Origin: Vreelandella neptunia
Lineage (GTDB): Bacteria > Pseudomonadota > Gammaproteobacteria > Pseudomonadales > Halomonadaceae
Assembly: GCF_000712975.1 (NCBI RefSeq)
Contig: NZ_JHQL01000003.1
Coordinates: 62,001-126,000, forward strand
Direction of reading: 5' to 3'
Length of the DNA: 64,000 nt
The position numbers were made by a program, and so were the translations under genes. This document shows, one piece after another, positions 1-9,008 of this stretch. The notes below the pieces were generated by a model that ran no database searches, had not been told where the DNA came from, and saw nothing but the letters and a program-made list of their open reading frames with translations. The number at the start of each line of letters is the position of its first letter. Position 1 is the first letter of the stretch.

Positions 1-548
1 TCATTGTGGGAATCGCTGTAAAACCATGCGCCGTCCATGGTTAGCTCTTGATTCTCAAGCCACTGCTGCAAGCGAGTCACTTTACCTTCGCGGTAGCTAG
101 GAATGCCTGATACTCGTCCTGTGTAGCGGCCATCGACCATTTCAGGGTCAACGGCAATGAGGTCGTCCACACCTAAGCGTTCGGCGATAGGGGCAGTAAT
201 AAAGCGGTTTGTAGCGGTGATAATCAGCAGTGTATCGCCTTTGGTGCGGTGGCGGGCAAGCAACTCCTCTGCCTTGGGCAGAATGTTGGGTTCTATCTTG
301 CTGGCCATAAACTGCTGGTGCCAGGCGGCTAGTTGTTCAGGCGTATTTTCCGCCAGTGGCTTTAAGGCCATTTCTAGAAATGCTGCCATATCTAGCGTGC
401 CGGCATTATAGTCAGCTAGGAAACGCTCATTGGCCTCGCGGTAGGCAATGGGGTCAACTGCACCTTGCTCAAGTAAAAACTCACCCCAGGCATGATCGCT
501 GTCGATGGATAGCAGCGTATTATCCAAATCGAAAATGGCCAGACTCAC
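1..548 (-). CDS. HAD-IB family phosphatase (SerB-like), C-terminus cut by window edge
   Basis: The reverse strand is open from a GTG at 546-548 to the window edge, giving about 182 residues that begin MSLAIFDLDNTLLS. The DxDxT nucleophile motif (D7, D9, T11) marks a haloacid-dehalogenase phosphatase. The later stretch LLIITATNRF is motif II, and GAWFYSDSHND near the edge is the start of the motif III/IV region. Family knowledge: in Pseudomonas and relatives a HAD-IB hydrolase, variously called phosphoserine or histidinol-phosphate phosphatase, is divergent from rppH-ptsP, as here. The substrate cannot be told from sequence. The GTG start fits because homologues begin at the motif I strand; no upstream ATG is in frame close by. 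The last few dozen residues lie outside the window. Confidence 0.85.
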   Translation of the reverse strand, partial: MSLAIFDLDNTLLSIDSDHAWGEFLLEQGAVDPIAYREANERFLADYNAGTLDMAAFLEMALKPLAENTPEQLAAWHQQFMASKIEPNILPKAEELLARHRTKGDTLLIITATNRFITAPIAERLGVDDLIAVDPEMVDGRYTGRVSGIPSYREGKVTRLQQWLENQELTMDGAWFYSDSHN

Positions 549-736
549 GGCGCTCCCCTTATGGTGTTGGTTGGTTGCTGATGATTAGGTCAGTTATTAA
601 CGGTAGTCACGGTTTGCAAGGCGGCGAATTATCGCAGAGTCACCATGGTTTAACCACTTAGCGTTATATTGTATTGATACGCTTGTCTCCCTTGTGGAAA
701 AATGGGGATAACTGAAAATTTATTAAGGTGATGTCC

Positions 737-1234
737 GTGATCGACGCTGACGGCTTTCGCCCCAATGTTGGCATTATTATTGCCAATAGCCAGGGGCAGC
801 TGCTTTGGGCGCGTCGTGTAGGGCAAAACGCGTGGCAGTTTCCCCAGGGAGGCATCAAAGCAAACGAAACACCACATCAAGCACTTTTTCGTGAGCTTTT
901 TGAGGAGATCGGCCTAACCGCCGACGACGTTGATATTGTCGCCTGTACTCGGGGATGGCTGCGCTACCGTCTACCACGACGCATGATTCGCACCCACTCA
1001 CGGCCGGTTTGCATCGGTCAAAAGCAGAAGTGGTTTCTACTTAAAATTCGCTGCCAAGAAAATCGAATTTGCATGACGGCAACGCCCAACCCCGAATTCG
1101 ATGGTTGGCGATGGGTCAGTTACTGGTATCCACTGGGGCAGGTGGTGCCGTTTAAACGTGAGGTATATCGGCGCGCGCTAAGAGAGCTTTCTCCTCGCGT
1201 TCAGCGCTTGGCGCAACAAGATAATGATGGATAA
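737..1234 (+). CDS. rppH: RNA pyrophosphohydrolase (Nudix)
   Basis: Removes pyrophosphate from the 5' triphosphate end of mRNAs and so triggers RNase E-dependent decay in the cytoplasm. The N-terminus [17 protein letters not shown] matches the family start. The Nudix box lies at residues 38-60, with GGIKANE, then RELFEEIGL: the GX5EX7REUXEEXGU pattern is complete. I chose the GTG at 737 because it gives the family N-terminus and has AAGG eight bases upstream; ATG 731 and GTG 728 are in frame but sit too close to that site. At 165 residues it is slightly shorter than the E. coli protein (176). It is followed by ptsP, the order seen in other gammaproteobacteria. Confidence 0.95.
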   Translation: MIDADGFRPNVGIIIANSQGQLLWARRVGQNAWQFPQGGIKANETPHQALFRELFEEIGLTADDVDIVACTRGWLRYRLPRRMIRTHSRPVCIGQKQKWFLLKIRCQENRICMTATPNPEFDGWRWVSYWYPLGQVVPFKREVYRRALRELSPRVQRLAQQDNDG

Positions 1235-1246
1235 CGTGTGCTCCAC

Positions 1247-1302
1247 TGTTTTCAAAGCTGGTTTTCAAGAACTAGTTTTCAAGAACTGGTTTTCAAGAAC
1301 TG
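1247..1302. repeat. Short tandem repeat, 14-bp unit, between rppH and ptsP
   Basis: Copies of GTTTTCAAGAACTG lie head to tail at 1261-1274, 1275-1288 and 1289-1302. A diverged unit (TGTTTTCAAAGCTG) precedes them and a decayed one (GTTTTAAAAAAATAG) follows. The array sits in the 100-bp rppH-ptsP gap. No function is evident; it looks like slippage-prone spacer DNA. Confidence 0.8.
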
Positions 1303-1370
1303 GTTTTAAAAAAATAGTTTTTACGAGACAGTGAGAGTTGGCCGAAAATCCCTCAGCGAGGCAAATAATA

Positions 1371-3650
1371 GTGAATAGTAAAACGTCCATGCTTGAGGTG
1401 CTGCGACGCGTTATTCAAGAAGTGAATGGCGCTAGAAACCTCGACGCCGCGCTGTCAACGATGGTACGTCGCATACGCAAGGCGATGCAGACTGACGTGT
1501 GCTCCTTCTATTTGTATGACAAGGAGCTTGAGTCACTCGTATTGATGGAAACCATTGGCCTGCGTACGCAAGCAGTAGGCCGTGTGGTATTGCCGCTAGG
1601 GGAAGGCCTGGTGGGGCTAGTGGCTAAGCGCAGTGAACCGCTTAATTTAGAAGACGCCCAGTCCCACTCCCATTTTCGTTATTTTGAAGCGACCGGCGAG
1701 GAGCGCTACTCAAGTTTTCTTGGCGTGCCCATTATTCATCAACGCCTTATGCTGGGCGTTTTGGTCGTACAGCAGGCTGAAAAACGCCAGTATGACGATG
1801 AAGACGAAGCTTTTCTTGTCACCATGGCTGCCCAGTTAGCGGGAGTACTGGCTCATGCGCTGGCGACGGGTAACCTAGCCCGTCCGGCCCTTCCGGGTGG
1901 TCAAGCCATGTTCAAGGGCGTGGCAGCGTCGCCGGGGATGGCGATGGGGGAGGCGGTGGTGATTACGCCACCCGCTGACTTGAATAGCGTTCCTGATCTT
2001 ATTCCTAGTGATCAAGACTACGAAGTTGCGCGGTTAAAAGAAGCCATTGGCAAAACCCGCGATGAAATTCGTGCGGCAGCAGAGCGCTTAGTTAACCGAA
2101 TATCTTCTCAAGAGCTGGCGCTATTTGACGTCTATCAACAAATGCTCGGTGAAGCAGCGCTTTCTGAAGAAGTTGAAAAACGCATTCGTGAAGGCCAATG
2201 GGCGCCGGGAGCACTGGCCGATGTCGTGCGTCGGCATGTTCAATACCTTGAACGAGTAGACGACGACTACCTACGGGAGCGGGCGGCAGATATTCGTGAT
2301 CTTGGCCGCCGTGTGCTGGCGCATCTTCAGGAGGACACACCCTCTACCCCAGAAACCTACCCGGAAAATGCCATTCTAGTCGGCGATGAAATTAGCGTTG
2401 CTATGCTGGGTGAAGTGCCAAGAGACAAACTCAAAGGCCTAGTGTCGGTGCGCGGCTCAAGTACCTCGCACGTTGCTATTGTTGCTCGTGCCATGGGGAT
2501 TCCTACGGTGCTGGGGATGGTAGATCTTCCTCTGCCGCGTTTGAACGGTGCGCCGGTAGTGCTGGATGGTCACCGAGGCCGGCTATTTGTGCGTCCAGCG
2601 GCTGAGTTAAAAGCTCGCTACGAAAGCCTGATTGCTGAAGAGGCAGCGCTGAGCGAGCTTCTGGAGCACGAGCAAGACTTGCCCAGCGAAACACCCGATG
2701 GCCATACAATGCCGTTGATGGTGAACACAGGGCTTGCTGTTGATGCCTCTGCGCTGCTAAAAAGCCGTATTGGTGGCGTAGGGCTATACCGTACTGAAGT
2801 GCCTTTTATGATTACCGAGCGCTTCCCCGGTGAAAAAGAGCAAATGCGCATGTACCGCGAGCAGCTGGAAGGTTTTGCGCCGTTGCCAGTCGTCATGCGA
2901 ACGCTGGATATCGGCGGTGACAAAGACCTTCCCTATTTTCCTATTGAAGAAGCGAATCCGTTCTTGGGCTGGCGGGGGATGCGGGTAACCCTTGATCATC
3001 CAGAAGTATTGATGGTTCAGCTGCGTGCTATGTTGAAAGCATCGCATGATTTAAACAATCTCTATGTACTCTTCCCGATGATTACAAATGTGGAAGAGGT
3101 CGATGAAGCCATTCGCCTGCTAGATCGTGCCATTTTAGAGTTAGGCGAAGAAGGAATTGCGGTTGAACGGCCCAAAGTGGGTGTGATGATTGAAGTGCCG
3201 GCGACGATTTATCAAATGGATGCGTTGGCGAAGCGGGTGGATTTCTTCTCGGTGGGTAGTAATGACCTCACCCAATATTTGCTCGCAGTAGATCGCAACA
3301 ATCCTCGCGTCTCTAGCCTGTACGATGCCTTACACCCAGCGCTATTAGGTGCGCTACAAGAGCTCGCCCAGGATGCGAAACGACTAGAAAAGCCCATATC
3401 GTTATGCGGTGAATTAGCGGGCGATCCTGCTGGTGCGCTGTTACTAATGGCCATGGGGTTTACCAGCCTTTCCATGAATGCCCCTAGCCTACCCAAAGTA
3501 CGAGCGGCTATCCGGCGCGTGTCTATGCACGATGCACAAACACTGCTCAGCGAAATCATGGAGCGGGATACCCCAGCGTTGGTGCATGAACATCTCAATA
3601 AGCGCATGGATGAGTGGCAGCTTTCACATTTATTGCCCCCACGAGATTAA
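1371..3650 (+). CDS. ptsP: Phosphoenolpyruvate-protein phosphotransferase PtsP (EI-Ntr)
   Basis: First enzyme of the nitrogen phosphotransferase system: it autophosphorylates from PEP and passes phosphate to NPr, which signals to nitrogen, potassium and envelope control. An N-terminal GAF domain covers about residues 5-165. The PEP-utilising domain follows, with the phospho-histidine in RGSSTSHVAIVARAMG (about residue 367). The C-terminal PEP-binding barrel holds RTEVPFM, GSNDLTQY and the catalytic cysteine in LCGELAGD. The length of about 760 residues is normal. Three in-frame starts are possible: TTG 1338, GTG 1371 and ATG 1389. I prefer GTG 1371 because GAGG lies nine bases upstream; ATG 1389 would give the MLEVLRR start common in the family. 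Confidence 0.95.
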   Translation: MNSKTSMLEVLRRVIQEVNGARNLDAALSTMVRRIRKAMQTDVCSFYLYDKELESLVLMETIGLRTQAVGRVVLPLGEGLVGLVAKRSEPLNLEDAQSHSHFRYFEATGEERYSSFLGVPIIHQRLMLGVLVVQQAEKRQYDDEDEAFLVTMAAQLAGVLAHALATGNLARPALPGGQAMFKGVAASPGMAMGEAVVITPPADLNSVPDLIPSDQDYEVARLKEAIGKTRDEIRAAAERLVNRISSQELALFDVYQQMLGEAALSEEVEKRIREGQWAPGALADVVRRHVQYLERVDDDYLRERAADIRDLGRRVLAHLQEDTPSTPETYPENAILVGDEISVAMLGEVPRDKLKGLVSVRGSSTSHVAIVARAMGIPTVLGMVDLPLPRLNGAPVVLDGHRGRLFVRPAAELKARYESLIAEEAALSELLEHEQDLPSETPDGHTMPLMVNTGLAVDASALLKSRIGGVGLYRTEVPFMITERFPGEKEQMRMYREQLEGFAPLPVVMRTLDIGGDKDLPYFPIEEANPFLGWRGMRVTLDHPEVLMVQLRAMLKASHDLNNLYVLFPMITNVEEVDEAIRLLDRAILELGEEGIAVERPKVGVMIEVPATIYQMDALAKRVDFFSVGSNDLTQYLLAVDRNNPRVSSLYDALHPALLGALQELAQDAKRLEKPISLCGELAGDPAGALLLMAMGFTSLSMNAPSLPKVRAAIRRVSMHDAQTLLSEIMERDTPALVHEHLNKRMDEWQLSHLLPPRD

Positions 3651-3693
3651 TGCCGAGACTCATGCCTGGCAGGGGTGGTCTAGAGCTGAAGTG

Positions 3694-4455
3694 TTAGTGA
3701 GTTTTTAAGGTGGTCTCCCCCTCAAATCGACCGAGTGGCCCAAACCGCTGCTCGGTTATGTTTATTTGCCCCTGCTGATTTAGCGTTAGCCAAGTAGTCG
3801 CTCGGGTGCCGTAGTGTTCACCCACTATAAATGCAGAAGAGAGCTGACGCTCCAGTGTTAACCCCACTCCGGTGTCTGGTAGCTGATCATCTGGTGCCGT
3901 TTGTGGGTTGTGTAGCGCCTGTTGTGTTGCGCTTTGCCACTGTTCGTTGGTGCTGGTTAATAAGGCATTGCGAACCAGGTTCAATTTTGGCCAGGGCGTG
4001 TTCAGAGTGGCATTCGATAGGCCATGAACCCCAGGGGTAACACGGGTAAGCACGACCCCGTGCAGGCCGCGGTGTATATGCCACAGACGATCTTGAGTGG
4101 CTACTAGTAAGTTGAATCCAGCATAGTGGAGGGCTGTTTTGTTTTCTAAGGTGGTAAGCCAGGTTTCCACATCATCGCTTTGTAGAACGCTCGCCACCAG
4201 TTCGCCGCGGCTAGGCGCATTGCCAGGTGTTGCCAGTCGAGGGTCGCGTACATTGGTTAATGCAGCGACAACCCCTTTCGAGTTTGCCGCTAACCACGTT
4301 CCGCCAGCTTCCAAGTCGCGCCCTCCTACCAGAGAAGGCTGCTCTTCCCAGCGTGCGAGTGGTGCGGTAGGCCGCTGATGAAATTCATCTCGATTGCCTG
4401 CTAGGCGCAAGGGAATGGTTGCGCCAGGAGACCAAGAAAAAGTGATTAAACACAT
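3694..4455 (-). CDS. NRDE/TANGO2 family protein
   Basis: The protein starts MCLITFSW and carries NRDEFHQRPTAPLARW, the Asn-Arg-Asp-Glu signature that names the family (DUF833), near residue 21. The N-terminal cysteine resembles Ntn-hydrolase members, but no reaction is established for bacterial NRDE proteins; eukaryotic TANGO2 is linked to Golgi/heme/lipid handling. The 253-residue length is typical. It is convergent with ptsP, leaving only 43 bp between the stops, and its start is overlapped by a possible small membrane ORF upstream. No clear Shine-Dalgarno sequence precedes the ATG, so translation may be coupled to that ORF. Confidence 0.85.
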   Translation of the reverse strand: MCLITFSWSPGATIPLRLAGNRDEFHQRPTAPLARWEEQPSLVGGRDLEAGGTWLAANSKGVVAALTNVRDPRLATPGNAPSRGELVASVLQSDDVETWLTTLENKTALHYAGFNLLVATQDRLWHIHRGLHGVVLTRVTPGVHGLSNATLNTPWPKLNLVRNALLTSTNEQWQSATQQALHNPQTAPDDQLPDTGVGLTLERQLSSAFIVGEHYGTRATTWLTLNQQGQINITEQRFGPLGRFEGETTLKTH

Positions 4456-4588
4456 AGGTGAGGCTCACAAACGGTATTAGAAACCCAATCAGCCAGTGAG
4501 GCATGACAGTATGGAAGCGTAGACATACAATTAACATTAATATAAACATGCTTAGCCATGCTATGGCCGCCAACATGTTAAGGCGCAT
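4385..4588 (-). CDS. Possible small two-helix membrane protein
   Basis: Sixty-seven residues with two hydrophobic stretches (about residues 4-24 and 31-52) and a basic tail. An AGGTGG ribosome-binding site lies 11 bases before the ATG, better than that of the NRDE gene it overlaps by 71 bp. I recognise no family. It could be a real leader gene coupled to the NRDE gene, or a spurious ORF; the long overlap argues for caution. Confidence 0.3.
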   Translation of the reverse strand: MRLNMLAAIAWLSMFILMLIVCLRFHTVMPHWLIGFLIPFVSLTYVFNHFFLVSWRNHSLAPSRQSR

Positions 4589-4620
4589 TATTTAAGAAGC
4601 CACCTAGGAAGGCGCACACT

Positions 4621-5799
4621 ATGCAACGCTATCAGCGAGAGCACTTCTGGAACGCCATCGTTTGGCCTATTTTATGGCCTCTTTTACTGGTACAGGTGGC
4701 ATTGGTACTGCTCTGTGTATTGGTCGGATGGGTCGTTTGGGGGCTTTCACCAGGACAAACATCGTGGAGCACCACGCTATGGCTAACGTTAGCACTGCTG
4801 TTAGGCAGTTGTTTAAACGTTAGCGTCTTTTTGATGTTGATTAAAAGTCGTGCAAAACAGAAAGATGCCCGCTTTATGCAAGAGCTTGCAGAGCTGGAGC
4901 ACCATGCGAATGCAGTAGCGACGATGCTAGTAGCTTCAAAGGCTGATGTGAAGGAGCCAGCAGCAGTAAAAAACGCGGGAGAGCTGCCTTTAACGCGCTT
5001 AGCGTCGGTTAATCAATGGTTAGTCAGCGTCGAACGTGCTTTAAGAAATAAGCAGTTGCCAGCGACTTCTGGTGTCCACATTAAACCCGACCCTACCTTG
5101 CTTGATGACCTTCATCACCATCAAAAACAGTTGAAGCATCTTATCGCAGGACGTGACCGCGCGCGTGAGGAGTCACGTTTAAAATCAGGCTATTTAACGT
5201 TGCTACAACGCGAAGCCGACACGCTGTTTGATTATTTAAGCACTATGTTGGAAGAGGACAATTCGCATGCATGCCAAAAAAATATTACCTACGTGCGTGA
5301 GCGACTGGCAGATATACGTGCATTACTTGCTAATTTTGCTGAGCAAAGCGTCAATGAAACAGACGACTATGAACAGCCACACGCTATTTTAGAGCGCAAG
5401 CTACGTATTCTGGTCGTTGACGATGGCCCTGTTAATTTAATGCTGGCGCGTCAAATGTTGGAAACTCAAGGGCTTCAGGTGGATGGTGTTAGTAGTGGCG
5501 AGCAGGCGCTAGACCGCCAGCAAACGACCTTTTATGACCTCGTATTTATGGATATTTTTATGCCGACATTAGATGGGCTAGAAACCGCACGCCGCTGGCG
5601 AACCTTCGAGCACCTTAGTGGCGGCCAACAGCGTAGCGCATTGATCGCGCTGACCGCTAATGTCGATAACACGGGTGCCGATGCTTATAACGCTGCAGGA
5701 ATAGATGACGTATTAGCAAAGCCTTACAAGCCTGAAACGCTGCTCAGTATGATCACTAAGTGGGTGCCTGGTGCGCATAATCAGGTGCAACAAAAATGA
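4621..5799 (+). CDS. Membrane-anchored response regulator receiver protein (degenerate hybrid sensor)
   Basis: Two N-terminal transmembrane segments (about residues 11-43 and 52-75) lead into a helical cytoplasmic region (about 80-255). A CheY-like receiver domain occupies about residues 262-383: LRILVVDDG supplies the acidic pocket, LVFMDIFMP the phospho-acceptor aspartate, ALTAN the switch threonine and AKPY the conserved lysine. No HisKA or HATPase_c domain is present, so it cannot phosphorylate itself like BarA/GacS; the middle region may be what is left of a kinase dimerisation domain. The next gene starts inside its stop codon (ATGA), so the two are translationally coupled. Confidence 0.8.
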   Translation: MQRYQREHFWNAIVWPILWPLLLVQVALVLLCVLVGWVVWGLSPGQTSWSTTLWLTLALLLGSCLNVSVFLMLIKSRAKQKDARFMQELAELEHHANAVATMLVASKADVKEPAAVKNAGELPLTRLASVNQWLVSVERALRNKQLPATSGVHIKPDPTLLDDLHHHQKQLKHLIAGRDRAREESRLKSGYLTLLQREADTLFDYLSTMLEEDNSHACQKNITYVRERLADIRALLANFAEQSVNETDDYEQPHAILERKLRILVVDDGPVNLMLARQMLETQGLQVDGVSSGEQALDRQQTTFYDLVFMDIFMPTLDGLETARRWRTFEHLSGGQQRSALIALTANVDNTGADAYNAAGIDDVLAKPYKPETLLSMITKWVPGAHNQVQQK

Positions 5800-6593
5800 C
5801 AGCATTGAGTATTTGGGCAGGATATTTATTGTTGGGCTCAGCGGCAGGTACGATGGCCGGACTGTTTGGTGTGGGGGGCGGTTTAATCATTGTTCCTGCG
5901 CTGGTGTTTGCATTCGGTCTACAAGGAGTGGCCCCTGAAATCACCATGCATTTAGCGGTGGGTACATCACTAGCAACCATTGTTATTACCGGTGCTTCGT
6001 CAGCGTTAGGACATTATCGAAAAGGTAGTATTCATAAACCATGGTTTATGGCGTTGTTGCCAGGGCTAATGCTAGGGGCAATTGGTGGCGGTTTTATCGC
6101 AGACAACCTTTCCGGCACTGTGCTAGGCACGTTGTTCGGCGTATTTGTGTTGCTATTAGCCACTAAAATGGTGCTTGGCCTTTCACCTAAGCCAGGTAGT
6201 GTGCCTCCGGGTAACGCCCCCATGGCCATTGCCGGCGGCGTGGTAGGCACCATATCAGCGCTGTTTGGCATCGGCGGTGGCGCAATGACGGTTCCCTGGC
6301 TCTCTCGGTGTGGTGCGAGTATGACCCAGGCAGTGGGAACTTCCGCTGCTTGTGGCTTACCAATAGCAGCCGTTGGGGCAATAACGTTTATAGTGGTGGG
6401 GTGGGGTAACCCGCTGTTACCGCCCTGGGCGACTGGATTCGTCATGTGGCCTGCATTTATTGGTATTGTGCTTACAAGCGTTCCCTTTGCCCGCATTGGC
6501 GTTCGCTTAGCCCATGTGCTTCCAGCCAATGTACTGAGATTTTCGTTTGCAGCTTTGCTGGCCGCCGTAGGTATACGCTTTATATTGGCGTAA
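5796..6593 (+). CDS. TauE/SafE family membrane permease
   Basis: A very hydrophobic 265-residue protein with about eight predicted membrane segments and two glycine-rich pseudo-repeats: AGLFGVGGGLIIVPAL near residue 21 and SALFGIGGGAMTVPWL near residue 152. This is the hallmark of TauE/SafE (sulfite exporter) transporters, thought to move sulfite or organosulfonates across the inner membrane. The substrate is not known here. The ATG overlaps the stop of the receiver-domain gene. A homologous permease precedes lgt in Pseudomonas, so this is conserved context and not a recent arrival. Confidence 0.9.
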   Translation: MTALSIWAGYLLLGSAAGTMAGLFGVGGGLIIVPALVFAFGLQGVAPEITMHLAVGTSLATIVITGASSALGHYRKGSIHKPWFMALLPGLMLGAIGGGFIADNLSGTVLGTLFGVFVLLLATKMVLGLSPKPGSVPPGNAPMAIAGGVVGTISALFGIGGGAMTVPWLSRCGASMTQAVGTSAACGLPIAAVGAITFIVVGWGNPLLPPWATGFVMWPAFIGIVLTSVPFARIGVRLAHVLPANVLRFSFAALLAAVGIRFILA

Positions 6594-6626
6594 TTTTGAA
6601 TAGCGGCTTAACTCGCTGATGTCATG

Positions 6627-6680
6627 CTGCTGTTTTTCACTTACTATTTTTCACTTACTGTTTTTTCACCTGCTATTTTC
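6627..6680. repeat. Imperfect pyrimidine-rich tandem repeat upstream of lgt
   Basis: Units like CTGTTTTTCACTTA, CTATTTTTCACTTA, CTGTTTTTTCACCTG and CTATTTTCC follow one another with a 14-15 bp period, ending about 30 bp before the lgt start. No role is apparent. Confidence 0.6.
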
Positions 6681-6705
6681 CTCCTGTTACCTCTAGAGAT
6701 GCTCA

Positions 6706-7494
6706 ATGATTAATTACCCAACGATTGACCCTGTCGCTATTTCATTAGGCCCGCTGCAGGTCCATTGGTACGGCTTAATGTATGTAGTGGGCTTTGTTGC
6801 GGCATGGTGGTTAGGGTGTAAGCGGGCACCGCGTATTGGCCTTACGAAAGATGATATTGGTGATTTACTGTTTTACTGTGCCATTGGTGTGGTAGTAGGA
6901 GGGCGTCTAGGGTATGCGCTGTTTTACGGGTTAGGCCAGTGGGCCGCTGACCCATTATGGGTATTCCGCGTGTGGGATGGCGGTATGAGTTTTCATGGTG
7001 GCTTACTAGGGGTGCTGTTAGCGGCATGGCTATTTGCACGTCGTAAACAGCTGGCATTTCTCACATTAACGGACTTTATTGCCCCTCTGGTACCAATCGG
7101 TTTAGGTGCAGGACGGATTGGTAATTTCATCAACCATGAACTCCCGGGGCGTGTAACGTCGCTACCTTGGGGAATGCCGTTTCCTGGTATGGGGCCAGAG
7201 CCACGTCACCCTTCCGCGCTTTATGAAGCTTTCCTGGAAGGGATCATACTGTTTGCCATTCTGTGGTGGGTGTCTGCTGAACCACGTGCCAGAGGGTTCT
7301 TATCGGGTTTATTCCTACTAGGTTATGGCGTTTTCCGCTTTATGGTTGAATTTGTACGCATGCCCGACGCCCACATTGGCTACCTTGCCTTTGGCTGGTT
7401 CACGATGGGTATGCTGCTCACGCTCCCGATGATTGCGCTAGGTCTACTCTTTATTGCTTGGTCACGCAACCAACCCGTTGATGCCAAGGTGTAG
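6706..7494 (+). CDS. lgt: Prolipoprotein diacylglyceryl transferase
   Basis: Transfers diacylglycerol from phosphatidylglycerol to the lipobox cysteine of prolipoproteins at the inner membrane. Seven membrane helices are expected. Diagnostic motifs are present: [11 protein letters not shown] near the start, [23 protein letters not shown], the Lgt signature [16 protein letters not shown] (about residue 135) and [12 protein letters not shown]. The 262-residue length is typical. ATG 6706 lies after CTCCTG-rich sequence without a strong ribosome-binding site, but it matches the family start. It precedes thyA, as in many gammaproteobacteria; the gap holds a 7-bp tandem repeat. Confidence 0.96.
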   Translation: MINYPTIDPVAISLGPLQVHWYGLMYVVGFVAAWWLGCKRAPRIGLTKDDIGDLLFYCAIGVVVGGRLGYALFYGLGQWAADPLWVFRVWDGGMSFHGGLLGVLLAAWLFARRKQLAFLTLTDFIAPLVPIGLGAGRIGNFINHELPGRVTSLPWGMPFPGMGPEPRHPSALYEAFLEGIILFAILWWVSAEPRARGFLSGLFLLGYGVFRFMVEFVRMPDAHIGYLAFGWFTMGMLLTLPMIALGLLFIAWSRNQPVDAKV

Positions 7495-7500
7495 AAAGTG

Positions 7501-7552
7501 AGGAGTGAGGAGTGAGGAGTGAGGAGTGAGGAGTGAGGAGTGAGGAGTGAGG
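7501..7552. repeat. Heptanucleotide tandem repeat (AGGAGTG)x7
   Basis: Seven perfect copies of AGGAGTG run from 7501 to 7549, followed by a partial unit. The array begins seven bases after the lgt stop and ends about 74 bp before thyA. Each unit contains an AGGAG core, so the transcript would carry seven Shine-Dalgarno-like sites with no start codon at normal spacing. Copy number is likely to vary between strains. Confidence 0.9.
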
Positions 7553-7625
7553 GGAATGCTCCTGGCCGCCTGATGTTTACGCGTATAGAATATGTGCCCA
7601 AATTGATTTTTAATCTGGAATTTCT

Positions 7626-8456
7626 GTGACTGCAATAACGCCCACGCCGAAAGACGCGCTTGAACAGCCGTACCTAGACTTAATGCGCACTGTGCTGGAG
7701 CAGGGCGTTGATCGGAATGACCGCACTGGCGTTGGTACGCGCTCAGTGTTTGGTCATCAAATGCGCTTCGATCTCTCGCGCGGCTTCCCGCTACTCACCA
7801 CAAAAAAGCTACACCTACGCTCTATCATTCATGAGCTGCTGTGGTTCCTTAAAGGCGATACCAATATTGGGTATCTTAAAGAGAACGGCGTGCGCATCTG
7901 GGACGAATGGGCAGATGAAAATGGTGACCTTGGTCCTGTTTATGGCTACCAATGGCGCAGCTGGCCGGCCCCAAGCGGTGGAAGCGTTGATCAGATTTCC
8001 AACGTGTTAGCGCAAATTCGCACCACTCCCCAGTCGCGGCGACTGATTGTTTCAGCCTGGAATCCAGGTCAAGTCGATGAAATGAAGTTGCCGCCTTGCC
8101 ACTGTTTGTTTCAATTTTACGTGGCTAATGGGCGTCTCTCGTGCCAGCTTTACCAGCGTAGTGCCGATATCTTTTTAGGCGTGCCGTTTAATATTGCAAG
8201 CTATGCGCTACTGCTTGCCATGGTTGCCCAGGTAACCGGCCTTGAGCCAGGTGAGTTTGTGCATACGCTAGGCGATGCACATCTCTACAGCAATCATTTA
8301 GAGCAGGCCCAAGAACAATTGGGCCGTACACCTAAAGCGCCGCCACGTTTAGTGCTTAACCCCCAGGTCACTAACCTGTTCGATTTTACCTTCGACGATA
8401 TCCATATTGATGGATATGAATCGCACCCACACATCAAAGCACAGGTAGCCGTATGA
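7626..8456 (+). CDS. thyA: Thymidylate synthase
   Basis: Methylates dUMP to dTMP with methylenetetrahydrofolate, giving dihydrofolate. [18 protein letters not shown] near residue 28 and the nucleophile cysteine in [11 protein letters not shown] (about residue 158) are both intact. [20 protein letters not shown] and the [19 protein letters not shown] tail complete the fold. The start is GTG with GGAA six bases upstream; the 276-residue length is about a dozen longer than E. coli owing to an N-terminal extension. The folA start codon overlaps its stop (ATGA), coupling dihydrofolate production to its reduction. Confidence 0.97.
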   Translation: MTAITPTPKDALEQPYLDLMRTVLEQGVDRNDRTGVGTRSVFGHQMRFDLSRGFPLLTTKKLHLRSIIHELLWFLKGDTNIGYLKENGVRIWDEWADENGDLGPVYGYQWRSWPAPSGGSVDQISNVLAQIRTTPQSRRLIVSAWNPGQVDEMKLPPCHCLFQFYVANGRLSCQLYQRSADIFLGVPFNIASYALLLAMVAQVTGLEPGEFVHTLGDAHLYSNHLEQAQEQLGRTPKAPPRLVLNPQVTNLFDFTFDDIHIDGYESHPHIKAQVAV

Positions 8457-8989
8457 ACCAGCACAGTGTGTATGAACCGTTAGTGCCGGTCGCCATGATT
8501 GTGGCAATGGCTAAAAATCGGGTAATTGGCGTAGAAGGTAAACTACCCTGGTACCTGCCTGAAGATTTAAAATTCTTCAAACGTATGACCCAAGCCAAGC
8601 CGCTAGTCATGGGGCGTAAAACCTACGCTTCGATAGGTAAGCCGTTGCCCAATCGGCTCAATATTGTTGTCACTCGTGACACAGGCTTTACGGCTGAAGG
8701 CGTGAGAATATGCCATGAATTACCAGCGGCATTAGCATTGGCTGACCAACAAGCTACTATTGAAGCTGCCGAAGAAATTATGGTGATGGGAGGGGGTGAG
8801 ATCTACCGACAAGCGCTTCCTTATGCGCAACGCCTCTATATTACTGAAGTCGATGTGAATGTTGAAGGTGATGCCGTCTTCCCTGAATTCTCTATGAAAG
8901 AGTGGCAGGAAGTTCAGCGCGTAGCGGGTACGCCAGCAGAAGGACAGCCTCAATACGACTTTGTCGTTTACGAGCGGATCGCCGACTGA
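8453..8989 (+). CDS. folA: Dihydrofolate reductase
   Basis: Reduces the dihydrofolate released by thymidylate synthase to tetrahydrofolate with NADPH; it is the trimethoprim target. [28 protein letters not shown] contains the substrate-binding LPW and the catalytic acidic residue. [20 protein letters not shown] is the NADPH-binding region, and [14 protein letters not shown] is the second cofactor loop. The 178 residues include a short N-terminal extension before the usual start. It overlaps thyA by four bases. Confidence 0.96.
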   Translation: MNQHSVYEPLVPVAMIVAMAKNRVIGVEGKLPWYLPEDLKFFKRMTQAKPLVMGRKTYASIGKPLPNRLNIVVTRDTGFTAEGVRICHELPAALALADQQATIEAAEEIMVMGGGEIYRQALPYAQRLYITEVDVNVEGDAVFPEFSMKEWQEVQRVAGTPAEGQPQYDFVVYERIAD

Positions 8990-9008
8990 TTAACGCAAAG
9001 GAGGGGGT

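Noticed and set aside
6032..6529. Reverse-strand ORF of 165 residues opposite the TauE/SafE gene
   Set aside because: Antisense shadow of a strongly supported membrane protein; Pro/Thr/Asn-rich with no domain.
7501..7552. CRISPR array
   Set aside because: The repeat is 7 bp with no spacers; no cas genes in the window.
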